The notes under the pieces are model-generated. The model was not told the DNA's origin. It saw nothing but the letters and a program-made list of their open reading frames with translations, and did no database searches. A DNA stretch of 64,000 nucleotides from Flavobacterium rivuli WB 3.3-2 = DSM 21788 (GTDB lineage: Bacteria; Bacteroidota; Bacteroidia; Flavobacteriales; Flavobacteriaceae), in NCBI RefSeq assembly GCF_000378485.1, contig NZ_KB899975.1, forward strand, positions 81,106 through 145,105, written 5' to 3'. Both the position numbers and the translations under genes were made by a program. Below, piece by piece: positions 33,209 through 41,574 of the stretch (positions within the stretch are counted from its first letter, which is position 1; each line of letters begins with the position of its first letter).

Positions 33209-33239
33209 AATAGTTAAATGGAATGCGGATGATGCGAAT

Positions 33240-33923
33240 TTAAAACAGGTCAAGAACCTGCCTTATATCGGTCAGGGCTTTAAAGTTAGGATGGCTCACC
33301 TCGTGGTCTATGCGCTCGTGTGCCCATGTGGTATGAAAAGGTACGTGGCAGGCATACCCGCCTACTTCCAGCACAGGGAGCACGTCGCTCTTTAGTGAGT
33401 TGCCTATCATCATCAGTTCCTGTGGCTGTATGTCAAGACGCTGCAAAAGTTTTTGGTAGTTGATAGCCTCTTTATCGGCCATAACCTCTATGTGGTGAAA
33501 ATAATGCCCCAACCCGCTGTCGTGCAGTTTGCGCTGCTGGTCTTTAAGGTCGCCCTTTGTGGCTACTACCAGTTTATATTTTCCATGCAGGGCGGCGAGA
33601 GTTTCCTCTACACCTTCAATTAATTCTATAGGTTTTTGAAGCAGCTCTTTACCCAGGTCAAGAATTTTTGTAATGTGCTTCATGCTTACTGTACCCTCAG
33701 ACACTTTTATAGAGGTCTCTATCATGCTCAGGATGTAGGCTTTAATACCGTAACCGTATAATGGCAGGTTGGCAATCTGGTTGGTAAAAAGCTCCTGTTC
33801 CAGCCTGCTGTGGCTTAAGTAATCTTCCATAAGCACACAAAAAGCCTCCTGTGTTTCTTCAAAATAAGGCTCGTTTATAAACAGCGTATCATCTGCATCA
33901 AAGGCTATAACTTTAATATCCAT
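33240..33923 (-). CDS. HAD superfamily hydrolase
   Basis: 227 residues. Motif I is FDADDTLF (catalytic Asp in the first ten residues), motif II is VVATKGD, and motif III/IV is MIGNSLKSDVLPVLEVGG. A helical cap sits between motifs I and II, typical of the subfamily that includes YjjG and other small-molecule phosphatases. The substrate is unknown. It lies 31 bp upstream of the YdeI-like gene on the same strand and may be in the same unit. Confidence 0.88.
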   Translation of the reverse strand: MDIKVIAFDADDTLFINEPYFEETQEAFCVLMEDYLSHSRLEQELFTNQIANLPLYGYGIKAYILSMIETSIKVSEGTVSMKHITKILDLGKELLQKPIELIEGVEETLAALHGKYKLVVATKGDLKDQQRKLHDSGLGHYFHHIEVMADKEAINYQKLLQRLDIQPQELMMIGNSLKSDVLPVLEVGGYACHVPFHTTWAHERIDHEVSHPNFKALTDIRQVLDLF

Positions 33924-34071
33924 AGTAAAATTTTAAGGACTACTAAGATATTCGTTTTTGGGCGATAAAGTGTCGCTAAAGTAATGTTAAAAAATTAAAC
34001 GATTAATTTCAACAGATTAAATCATAAAGCGTAAGTTTACCATAGATGCATACCTAATTAAAATCGAAACT

Positions 34072-34572
34072 ATGATAATTCTTGACATTGATAAAGAAAA
34101 AAAAGATCTTGAAAGTTATATCCTAAAATGGTTTGAAAAGACAAAAAGACATATTGAAGAAATTCCGAAAGATTTGACTTCGCAAGTACAATTATTATCG
34201 AATATCAGAAAAGATTTATATGAAGATCTTAACCAAATGCAACATGCCGCATTAATAATTAAGGCTGCAGAAAGTTTACAGAAAGAATTTCCATCAATAA
34301 ACAAATGGCACTGGCACCCTAAGCAAACCAGCCACCCTGACTACGCAGACCTAACAGGCTATGTAGATAATGAAATTTTCCTTAATGCTGAAGTAACTAC
34401 TTCTTTAAATCCCGTTGGAACTATTGACAAAAGAATGATGAGCACACTTACAAGCTTAAATGGAAAATCAGGAATAAAGTTTTATTATGTTGTAACGGAA
34501 AAAATGTGTAACCGTGCAAAATCTAAAAAAACCAATAATGGTTTTAATATAGAAATACGACAAATACTTTAA
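34072..34572 (+). CDS. Orphan protein (166 aa), possible nuclease-like fold
   Basis: A solitary plus-strand gene, more AT-rich than its neighbours. The first 80 residues are helical and charged; the second half (NKWHWHPKQTSHPDYADLTG, then IFLNAEVTTS and IKFYYVVTEKMCNRAKSKK) has D...E-x-T and Lys-rich elements that could suit a PD-(D/E)XK-type endonuclease core. That is a pattern-level suggestion only. No family was recognised. No terminator or promoter consensus was seen. Confidence 0.5.
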   Translation: MIILDIDKEKKDLESYILKWFEKTKRHIEEIPKDLTSQVQLLSNIRKDLYEDLNQMQHAALIIKAAESLQKEFPSINKWHWHPKQTSHPDYADLTGYVDNEIFLNAEVTTSLNPVGTIDKRMMSTLTSLNGKSGIKFYYVVTEKMCNRAKSKKTNNGFNIEIRQIL

Positions 34573-34750
34573 AATGATATTTTGATTTTAGAATTATTTT
34601 ATGCCCAATCATATCATCCACCTCCATAATATTACCATAAAAAACAATGGTACAACTATACTCTCAACTTTTTGATTACTAACGGAGAGCAATTGTAGGT
34701 AAAAGCGGATACGGAAAATAGTATTGCTGGAAGCTATTGCAGGCAAAAGT

Positions 34751-34783
34751 AAAACCTACAAGGTTAGAAAAACCTTGCAGGTT
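34751..34783 (-). terminator. Rho-independent terminator after the NTF2-like gene
   Basis: Stem AACCTACAAGGTT / AACCTTGCAGGTT (one mismatch) with a short AGAAA loop, followed on the minus strand by TTTACTTTTGC. It ends 9 bp beyond the gene's stop codon. Confidence 0.75.
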
Positions 34784-34791
34784 GCAAAAAA

Positions 34792-35163
34792 TTATATTAC
34801 CTGGCTGGAATGTGCCGCTACTATTTGCCAATTGGTGCCGTTATTATGCCACACCCTTGTAAATCTAAAAATACCTACCGATGTATGCCCTGCGTAGCTA
34901 AGACTCATGTCTTTAATTACCGATACTACAGCGGTAACATCATTTAATACCTCTATAATCTGGGCACTGGTTTCTAACGTATAAATTTCCATTTCTCCGG
35001 ATCGGTGCGCATTAAGGTCGTCTTCTTTGCTTACAAGATGCCCATTCTGATTGGTAAAAATTAGGTTATTGGCCAGTAGAGCATCAAGTTCTGTAACATT
35101 ACTTGTTTTCATTGCCTCAATAAGGCGGCTTTCGAGCGCCTCTATCTGTGTTTTAGTATCCAT
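34792..35163 (-). CDS. NTF2-like / DUF4440 protein
   Basis: 123 residues in a single SnoaL/NTF2-like alpha+beta barrel: helix-rich start (TQIEALESRLIEAMKTSNVT), LDALLANNLIFTNQNGHLVS, then beta strands ending FTRVWHNNGTNWQIVAAHSS, which is the DUF4440 closing motif. Members act as small-molecule binding or accessory proteins; no substrate can be inferred. It starts 5 bp after the stop of the glycolipid-binding gene. Confidence 0.85.
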   Translation of the reverse strand: MDTKTQIEALESRLIEAMKTSNVTELDALLANNLIFTNQNGHLVSKEDDLNAHRSGEMEIYTLETSAQIIEVLNDVTAVVSVIKDMSLSYAGHTSVGIFRFTRVWHNNGTNWQIVAAHSSQVI

Positions 35164-35168
35164 TATAT

Positions 35169-35729
35169 TTATTGGGGTTTTAGCATGGTAAAAAGGTTGG
35201 GGTAATGGGTAACAAAGCCGTCTTCATCTACATCAATATCAGCAGAAAAGTTACCGGCGGCATTTTCAAAATTATATTTAAATGCATTTAGTTGGGTGTA
35301 CCGCTGCACATCTTCGCGTATTTCGTTAGTAAGTATATCAAAATACAATACGCTAACCTGTTCGGTTTGGTTTTCAGAAAATTTCACCCCTTTAACAACA
35401 AGCGAATTGGTAAATGGCGTAAGCGAAATATCTACAAACAGGCATTCGCCGAATTGACGAAAAAGTGTACCGGTAGCATCTGTCCAGTGGCCGGAAGCGT
35501 GGCGAGTAAAATTATAAAAATGTTCTTTTACACCAACGGTAAAATGAATCTCAATTTCGCGTACGGTCCAGTCAAGATTCAGTGTAAGTATATATTCAGC
35601 ATACACGGCTCTAAGACCTGCCCAGCCTTCTATCTCGCTGCGCACTATAATGCCGGTTTCCAGAAAATTGACATTGCAATGCTCTTCGGTATCATATTCT
35701 AAACCTTCCCACACAATGCTCTTTTGCAT
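35169..35729 (-). CDS. Putative glycolipid-binding protein (PF06475 type)
   Basis: 186 residues. The family pattern of short beta strands is present: VWEGLEYDTEEHCNVNFLET near the start, LTLNLDWTVREIEIHF, HWTDATG, DISLTPFTNSLVVKG, and the closing ADIDVDEDGFVTHYPNLF, which corresponds to the conserved vDxDGlVxdYPgLf of the family. Bacterial homologues are thought to bind glycolipids on structural grounds only. It is paired with the NTF2-like gene. Confidence 0.8.
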   Translation of the reverse strand: MQKSIVWEGLEYDTEEHCNVNFLETGIIVRSEIEGWAGLRAVYAEYILTLNLDWTVREIEIHFTVGVKEHFYNFTRHASGHWTDATGTLFRQFGECLFVDISLTPFTNSLVVKGVKFSENQTEQVSVLYFDILTNEIREDVQRYTQLNAFKYNFENAAGNFSADIDVDEDGFVTHYPNLFTMLKPQ

Positions 35730-35927
35730 ATCCTGAATTTTACATGCAATTTAGCGAAATTTCTTTCACGCAAAGAGAAGATTTAAGAAAGCTTTGGCGA
35801 AGAAATTTGATGATTTTTCATCACGAAATTAAAGAATTTTACCACAAAGGACACAGGGTTTATACACTGAGTTCACTAAGTTGAATGTAAACACTTCGCT
35901 TTAAGAGACACATAGCTGTCTAAAAAT

Positions 35928-35965
35928 AAAATAGCCTCTGCAATGACTACTGCAAAGGCTATTCT
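35928..35965 (-). terminator. Rho-independent terminator of the M48-like gene
   Basis: Nested stem AATAGCCT / AGGCTATT with a further TGCA / TGCA pairing inside. On the minus strand it runs into TTTTATTTTTA. It lies about 30 bp after the stop codon at 35996. The rest of the spacer 35730-35927 is AT-rich and carries only degenerate CACGCAAAG-like words. Confidence 0.65.
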
Positions 35966-35967
35966 AT

Positions 35968-35998
35968 TCTGAAAACTGTGACTGCGACTGAAAACTTA
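35968..35998. repeat. Dispersed 31-bp repeat overlapping a stop codon
   Basis: TCTGAAAACTGTGACTGCGA..., matching 10528-10558 with two differences. As there, its last three bases are the stop codon of the minus-strand gene. Confidence 0.65.
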
Positions 35999-37093
35999 TC
36001 GACTTCTCACATACCCCACTTTAGCACCGCTGTTATCTACCAAGGCACCACCATTTGCAATGTATACTTTGTTGGCATCCCTGTCAGAAAACATAATGCT
36101 GTACCCCTGCTTGTCCGATTTATAAAGGCTGGCAATTAGGTAAACATTGTTATTTTCTACCTGCACAAGGTTACCCTTTTTAGTAAGGTAATATTTTCCG
36201 GATGGGTCGGCATCAAAGTGCGCTTCAGAAGTAACATTAACCGAATTAATACTTTGGTGAATATTAGCAGTCCGCGAAGTTGCATTGTTTGTGGTTACCG
36301 CAACAGTACGCGCCGGTGCCGGGCGGGGCACAGGCCTTCTTACAACGGTTCTTTGTGCCACAACTTTATTAGGAGTAGTGGCCGGTGTACGCACCGTTGC
36401 ATTTTGCACAACAGGGCGCTGGTTAACAACCGGTTTACTTACCACAGGTATTGGCGCAACATAAGGTTTAATAGTCGTTTTTTCTGCAACGGCCGTAGTG
36501 GCAGATGCCGGACCTGCGTTGTTCCATCCTGTAGCTATAAAGGCCAGGCGGTCTTTTTTAGGCGGATGGGTATGCGAACCTTTTAACGATGCTATAAGCG
36601 ACATTACTGCCTGGGCTTCCTCAAGCGATGCGCCCATTTTGTGCAGTACAAATCCGCTAAACTCGTCGGCATCAAGTTCTGTTTGCGGGCGGCTGCCCAC
36701 ATTATCGAGCGTATGCCCGTTAAGGTGGTGGCCTATTTCGTGTGCAAAAATGCTGATGGCGGCCCAGTTGCTCCCCGTGCGTTCATTAATTTTGTTCATG
36801 TACTCCGGGTTATACAGTATGTAGCGCTTGCTGTTAAGCATAACCGCGGCGGCATTAGGCACATTGGCGGCACGCAACTCAAAGTTTGCCTTAAGGCCAA
36901 TAACCGACATGATATTTTTTACCACATTCCGGGCAGATGCTCCAGCTTCAAAAGCAGTAATATCGCCCTTAATGTCTTCGCCATAGTAACTGCACATGTG
37001 CGTGTACCGTGCCGACCCAAATTGTTTTTGTGCCACAGCAGGCACCATGCAGCACAAAGCTGCGGCAAGGATGCAGAGTTTAATGCTTCTCAT
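35996..37093 (-). CDS. Exported M48-like zinc metalloprotease
   Basis: 365 residues with a signal peptide (KLCILAAALCCMVPAVAQ). The zinc-binding HEIGHH is at 118-123 (IFAHEIGHHLNGH), and the third ligand is likely the Glu of TELDADEF at about 139-144, the usual M48 arrangement. A Thr/Val/Pro/Arg-rich linker (about 205-285) leads to a small C-terminal beta domain of about 80 residues (KYYLTKKGNLVQVENNNVYL). No membrane helices besides the signal, so it is a periplasmic or secreted form. The target is unknown. Confidence 0.85.
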   Translation of the reverse strand: MRSIKLCILAAALCCMVPAVAQKQFGSARYTHMCSYYGEDIKGDITAFEAGASARNVVKNIMSVIGLKANFELRAANVPNAAAVMLNSKRYILYNPEYMNKINERTGSNWAAISIFAHEIGHHLNGHTLDNVGSRPQTELDADEFSGFVLHKMGASLEEAQAVMSLIASLKGSHTHPPKKDRLAFIATGWNNAGPASATTAVAEKTTIKPYVAPIPVVSKPVVNQRPVVQNATVRTPATTPNKVVAQRTVVRRPVPRPAPARTVAVTTNNATSRTANIHQSINSVNVTSEAHFDADPSGKYYLTKKGNLVQVENNNVYLIASLYKSDKQGYSIMFSDRDANKVYIANGGALVDNSGAKVGYVRSR

Positions 37094-37214
37094 AATTAAC
37101 TGATACGCGAATAAGGCTCACGTATAATTAATTAACGCAAAGGGTAGGCCAAAAAGTATTTTGATTAAGGTATGAACTTAAGTTTTAACAGTTAAACTAC
37201 AACTTAGTTTGCAT

Positions 37215-37868
37215 CTACCATTTTACGATCTTTAATGCCACTATTATTGCAAGCACTGCAATACCCAGTACAAATATAATTTTGCCATGTGCCCTGTCAG
37301 ACGCAGTATAGGTATAAACACGTGCGCCATTAGGCAATGTTTTTTGGGCTGTCCATAGTACATAACCTGTAGTGATGCCAAATAAACCGCCAAGAAAGGC
37401 ACATATATAACCAAACACGATCCAGCCGGTATGGTTTTGTTCGGGTTTGGCAAGTTCGGCAATGTGTTCATTGCGCATAGCGTTAATTTGCTGCTGGCTA
37501 AGCTCCTGCCCTCTTTCGGCAAGCAGGTGCTGTGCGAGCAGGTAGTCAAACTCGTTCCACTCATGCCTTTTTACTATAACTTCATGAAGTTCCTCATCAG
37601 TAAAAGTTAACAGGTAATAATCCTCCGGTACATCGGCCATAAGGCTTTCCACCCTTGTCTCCATGAGCTGTTCCGCCTTTTCAAAATCCTCTGCTTTAAG
37701 CTGCACTTCATATTCTTTTAAAAGGTCGCCTCCGGAGAAGCTGCTACCTAAGCTTGGCGAAGCATCTACAAAAAGGCACTCTATATTATTTTGAAGTAAA
37801 AATTGCTGCAAATCCTGAGCCTGTAAAGCATCGGGATATTTTTTAAAAGAAAGGTATTTATCGCTCAT
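37215..37868 (-). CDS. DUF2007-type protein with C-terminal membrane helices
   Basis: 217 residues from ATG 37868 (MSDKYLSF). The N-terminal 70 residues (FKKYPDALQAQDLQQFLLQN...EYEVQLKAEDFEKAEQLME) follow the DUF2007/PII-like pattern in which a subunit-interface segment picks up ligands or membrane stress. Then come a helical linker and two membrane helices (about 144-166 and 195-214). A role as an envelope sensor is inferred. It is monocistronic. Confidence 0.75.
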   Translation of the reverse strand: MSDKYLSFKKYPDALQAQDLQQFLLQNNIECLFVDASPSLGSSFSGGDLLKEYEVQLKAEDFEKAEQLMETRVESLMADVPEDYYLLTFTDEELHEVIVKRHEWNEFDYLLAQHLLAERGQELSQQQINAMRNEHIAELAKPEQNHTGWIVFGYICAFLGGLFGITTGYVLWTAQKTLPNGARVYTYTASDRAHGKIIFVLGIAVLAIIVALKIVKW

Positions 37869-37967
37869 AGTATTGTGATGTTGATAGGGCATTTTATAAA
37901 AAGATTCGATAAATATAATCTTATTTTAAAATGTGGCAACAGTAATAGTAGAGTTTAGGGATCCTGC

Positions 37968-39293
37968 TTATCTCGTTATCGTAATTTCTTCAACAGGGTT
38001 TTGCATTGTTTCTTTTACCTTGCCCGGTATATAATGAGGTAATGATACTTCTCTAATAAAAATAAGCCCATCGTACATATCTATAAGTTTAGCTTTTGCT
38101 CCCGACTGTTTAGGATAAAAACCATTCCCTCCGGTATCCATACATTTTAGTTTAGCATTTAAAAAACCATACATGACAATATTTTGGGCAGCCTGCTTAA
38201 AGTCTACAAAAAACACAGATGCCTGTGCCTGGCTTAAAACAGCTTCGGGCGTTTTCTTTTCAGCATTTTTAACGTTATAGACAACCCCAACAACCTCCTT
38301 TTTATCATTAACTTTTACACCCCACAATTTACCTTGTGCATAGCTAAACCCTACACTGTAGTAAGCGTTGCCAAAGGTGTTTTTAAGGTGCATACCCAAT
38401 CGCTTATAATTGGTGTTTTCTTTAGATACATGGCTGTTATGAGCCCAGATAAAACCTTTGGCTGCCGGGCCGTTATGCTGCAATATCCATTGTACATTAT
38501 CTGCCATGCACTTATCCCTGTACGGTTGTGTAGTGGTTAATACAAAGCCGGTAAACTGGTTTAAAATGGTAAGCGTGTAAAGAGCATCATTTAAATCATT
38601 TGCCTGTTCCTGATTTTCCGGTTTAAAATTAGTCTCAATATCATTTTGCAATGTTTGCAGCTGTTTTGTATACCCTTTCAATTTAACCTCATCTTTACTT
38701 TTAGAAAAAACACTTAGGGTACTGCACGAATCTAATACGGCACTAATACCCTCCCGGGTTTTAATGCTGTACTTATTTATAAACCTTTTTAAATTCACAT
38801 TCGTATTTGCCGCCGACTGGCAATCTATACTGTAAAATTTAAGTTGCCTGTCTGCCGGTTTACCCTCGTTAAACGTACGCATCCATTGCAGTAACCCCTG
38901 TACCTCCTGGTTACGCCAAAGCAAAAAACCCATGCTCCCTGCCAGCTGCGCTGCATTTCCCTGTCCTCCTTTAATAAAATTGTTTATCTCGTACATGTTA
39001 CTATGAATGTCTTCTATCATAAAAATGGTGACACCTTCATTTTCTGCCAAATATTTAAAGTACTTAACTTTAAGATCAAAAAATTCTTTAGTAAAATGTG
39101 TCGCTTCGCCAAAACCAAAAAGCTTTACGTCTTTAAAAATGTCAGATCCTTTTGCTTTAAAATTCGTTAGTGGGGTGTCCTGATTAGCATCTTCTATAAC
39201 AATAGCATTTTTATTAATCCAGTCTGTAACAGCAGTATCCTGTGCATGGGTAAGGTTTAAGAATAATAAGGCAAGTACATAAATGTATTTCAT
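37968..39293 (-). CDS. Erythromycin-esterase-like exported hydrolase (copy 1)
   Basis: 441 residues with a signal peptide (KYIYVLALLFLNLTHAQ). Family PF05139 features are FGFGEATHFTKEFFDLKVKY, IEDIHSNMYEINNFI, and SIDCQS after the helical core, plus IWAHNSHVSK, which carries the catalytic-region His/Glu pairs. The family includes EreA/EreB macrolide esterases and succinoglycan biosynthesis proteins, but most members have unknown substrates. A related copy lies directly upstream (39391-40659), about 97 bp away; the two likely arose by tandem duplication. Confidence 0.87.
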   Translation of the reverse strand: MKYIYVLALLFLNLTHAQDTAVTDWINKNAIVIEDANQDTPLTNFKAKGSDIFKDVKLFGFGEATHFTKEFFDLKVKYFKYLAENEGVTIFMIEDIHSNMYEINNFIKGGQGNAAQLAGSMGFLLWRNQEVQGLLQWMRTFNEGKPADRQLKFYSIDCQSAANTNVNLKRFINKYSIKTREGISAVLDSCSTLSVFSKSKDEVKLKGYTKQLQTLQNDIETNFKPENQEQANDLNDALYTLTILNQFTGFVLTTTQPYRDKCMADNVQWILQHNGPAAKGFIWAHNSHVSKENTNYKRLGMHLKNTFGNAYYSVGFSYAQGKLWGVKVNDKKEVVGVVYNVKNAEKKTPEAVLSQAQASVFFVDFKQAAQNIVMYGFLNAKLKCMDTGGNGFYPKQSGAKAKLIDMYDGLIFIREVSLPHYIPGKVKETMQNPVEEITITR

Positions 39294-39390
39294 GGTAAGG
39301 TTTTATTGGTTGATTGATTGATTGATTATTGATTTGATAAATAAAGTAATATAATATTAATTGTTGTTTGTGCTTTTAAAGCAATCTAAA

Positions 39391-40659
39391 TTAATAGCTA
39401 ACAGGAGAAATAGTTTTAACAAAAATAAGGCCATCATAAGCCTCAGTATATTTTCTCGAAAAAAAAGTTTGCTTTTTAGGATCAAAACCCGGGCCGCCCA
39501 AAAAAAGCTGTTTCATCGCTGCTCCAAAAAAATTTGCAGCTATAGGATTTTTTTCTGCCACATCCATATCTATAAAAAAAATGTCGGGCTGCGACAGCAC
39601 TAGTGTTTCTGCGAAGGTTTTTTTATAGGGTTTATCGAGCGTGTAGTACGTCTGGCCAATAACCTCATTATTCTTAAACTTATATCCTTTAAGCTTGCCA
39701 CCGCCAAAATCGAAACCCATAGCATAATATCCCTCCTTAAAATATTCTTTAAGCCTGCTGCCCATACTCGGGACGGCTGTACCAAAATCTTTTTTATTAA
39801 TGTGCTCATTGTGTGCCCAAATAAACGCTTTACTATTAGCTCCCTCTATTTCGAGTATTTTTAAAACATTTAGATACATAGCGTTATCCCGCACTCCTGC
39901 TGCAGGCCATGCTATGTAAACAGTATATTGCTCCAAACGCTCTAACCCACGCATAATATCATTATATTCAAATATTTGGGTGTTAATATCACTTTTATTT
40001 TGCTCAACTAATTGTTTAATCTGCTGCAATTTTGGCAGCATTTTTTTATCCCATACTCTCAATGCTACTTTACCATACTGCGCGGCAGAGCAACTGTCTG
40101 CCGCTGCCAGGAGGCTCTCATCTATCATTATATTATATTTTTGTACATAAGTGCGCAAATGTTTATTAATATCATATCCCATTTGGTTATCAACACCATA
40201 AAACCGTATTTGTGCTTCGCGGGGTTTGTCCCCGTTGTAGGTGCGCATCCATTGCAGTAGCTCTAAAACCTCCTGAGTTTGCCATAAATAATGCCCAAAA
40301 TTTTTAAGTATGGTAGTCCTATCTCCCTTACCGGCACTTATCCATTCGTTAATACCCTGCTCTGCCTGGTAACTTTCTTCCATAATAAAGATCCTGACTC
40401 CCTGCTGCTCTACCAGATATTTAAAGAATTTAGCTTTCAGGTTAAAAAATTCTTTACCATGATGCGATGCTTCGCCAAAACCAAACACGCGGGCATCTTT
40501 AAACTTTTGAGGGACATTTTTAGCAAAGGCTGCCAGTGGAGTATCGGCGTTAGCATCTTCAATAACAACTGCATTTTTATTAATCCAGTTAACAACATCG
40601 GTATTTTGAGAAAAGGTGAGGTTACAACATAATAGGGCTGCTACATAAATGTATTTCAT
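39391..40659 (-). CDS. Erythromycin-esterase-like exported hydrolase (copy 2)
   Basis: 422 residues, signal peptide KYIYVAALLCCNLTFSQ, nearly the same as in copy 1. It has FGFGEASHHGKEFFNLKAKF, EESYQAEQGINEWIS, GVDNQMG and FIWAHNEHINK. The two copies align along their whole length but have diverged well, so the duplication is not recent. The catalytic His and Glu positions appear kept in both. The substrate is unknown; a resistance role should not be assumed. Confidence 0.87.
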   Translation of the reverse strand: MKYIYVAALLCCNLTFSQNTDVVNWINKNAVVIEDANADTPLAAFAKNVPQKFKDARVFGFGEASHHGKEFFNLKAKFFKYLVEQQGVRIFIMEESYQAEQGINEWISAGKGDRTTILKNFGHYLWQTQEVLELLQWMRTYNGDKPREAQIRFYGVDNQMGYDINKHLRTYVQKYNIMIDESLLAAADSCSAAQYGKVALRVWDKKMLPKLQQIKQLVEQNKSDINTQIFEYNDIMRGLERLEQYTVYIAWPAAGVRDNAMYLNVLKILEIEGANSKAFIWAHNEHINKKDFGTAVPSMGSRLKEYFKEGYYAMGFDFGGGKLKGYKFKNNEVIGQTYYTLDKPYKKTFAETLVLSQPDIFFIDMDVAEKNPIAANFFGAAMKQLFLGGPGFDPKKQTFFSRKYTEAYDGLIFVKTISPVSY

Positions 40660-40727
40660 GGTTGGTTTTATTGGTTGGTATTAAAAGTAACGCAGTATAA
40701 GGAGTAATTATTTTTAGCTACCAATTA

Positions 40728-41261
40728 CTACAGGCTATCTACTTCTTTTTTGGGTAGAGGAAAACCGTTATTATATATTGGGTTTCTATAAGAATTACCT
40801 CCGCTCCAGCTAAATAAATTTCCACCAATGATATGATAGATCTCTCCCTCAAATTTCATTTTGTTTGAAAATTTATTCTCTTCCGTAACCACAAAAAATT
40901 TAGCTTTCAGGGTATCCCCAACTTTAAAATACTTTTTATTAACAGTAAGCCTGTATCTTTTATTGGGAAGCTTTATTAAAATCTCACCATCAAACTGTGG
41001 ATAATCCGACCATTGGTGTACACTGATTTTTTTCTCACTACCAATAAGATTCAAATTAAATGTATAACCTGCAAAACCCCTCCTGCCCATAAACAGGTTT
41101 ATTGTATCGCCATTTATTTTATCACCACATTGCAGCATGCCGCCCCTTGCACCCTTATAATAAAATATGCTTTTATTTACGTTTAAATTTTCATCGATTA
41201 TTACATCACTTTTAGTAAGTAATGATGCAGAAACTAAACCAAGAAGGATAAAAATTTTCAT
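40728..41261 (-). CDS. Exported protein (~177 aa), unknown function
   Basis: ATG 41261 gives a signal peptide (KIFILLGLVSASLLTKS). The mature part is a beta-rich domain (YKGARGGMLQCGDKINGDTI, YRLTVNKKYFKVGDTLKAKF) without a recognised family. The ATG lies just downstream of the nested palindromic element at 41303-41445. It lies 68 bp upstream of the esterase-like pair and could be co-transcribed with it. Confidence 0.6.
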   Translation of the reverse strand: MKIFILLGLVSASLLTKSDVIIDENLNVNKSIFYYKGARGGMLQCGDKINGDTINLFMGRRGFAGYTFNLNLIGSEKKISVHQWSDYPQFDGEILIKLPNKRYRLTVNKKYFKVGDTLKAKFFVVTEENKFSNKMKFEGEIYHIIGGNLFSWSGGNSYRNPIYNNGFPLPKKEVDSL

Positions 41262-41302
41262 AGTAATACAATTATTAATATAATCCAGTCTAAATAATTT
41301 GT

Positions 41303-41445
41303 CACGCAAAGTCGCCAAGACGCAAAGCTGGGTTACGCAGACCTACCTGCCAAGCGACTGGTAAGTCGCAAAGCTTTGCGACTTACCAGTCGCTGTATCG
41401 AAACCTAATTTAGTATACAGCTTTGCGTCTTGGCGACTTTGCGTG
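41303..41445. repeat. 143-bp nested palindromic element (MITE-like)
   Basis: Outer arms of 28 bp (41303-41330 and 41418-41445, CACGCAAAGTCGCCAAGACG...) are perfect inverted repeats. Inside is a 40-bp perfect palindrome (41354-41393, arms GCGACTGGTAAGTCGCAAAG). It lies in the 313-bp spacer between the 40728-41261 gene and rmuC and has no coding capacity. Confidence 0.9.
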
Positions 41446-41574
41446 AAATAAATGGCTGAAAAAATCAGGCTAATATATATTCATAAATGGTATAAGCCCT
41501 TTACACAAATATAAAGTAAATTATCAGCTACCAAAATTTTCCGTACTTTTACCCTTACCAAATTACACTACACA

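Noticed and set aside
37968..40659. Macrolide resistance genes
   Set aside because: Only family-level similarity to erythromycin esterases; exported, chromosomal, duplicated and without mobile elements, so a resistance role is not supported.
41303..41445. Insertion sequence
   Set aside because: Perfect inverted repeats but only 143 bp and no transposase; treated as a MITE-like repeat.
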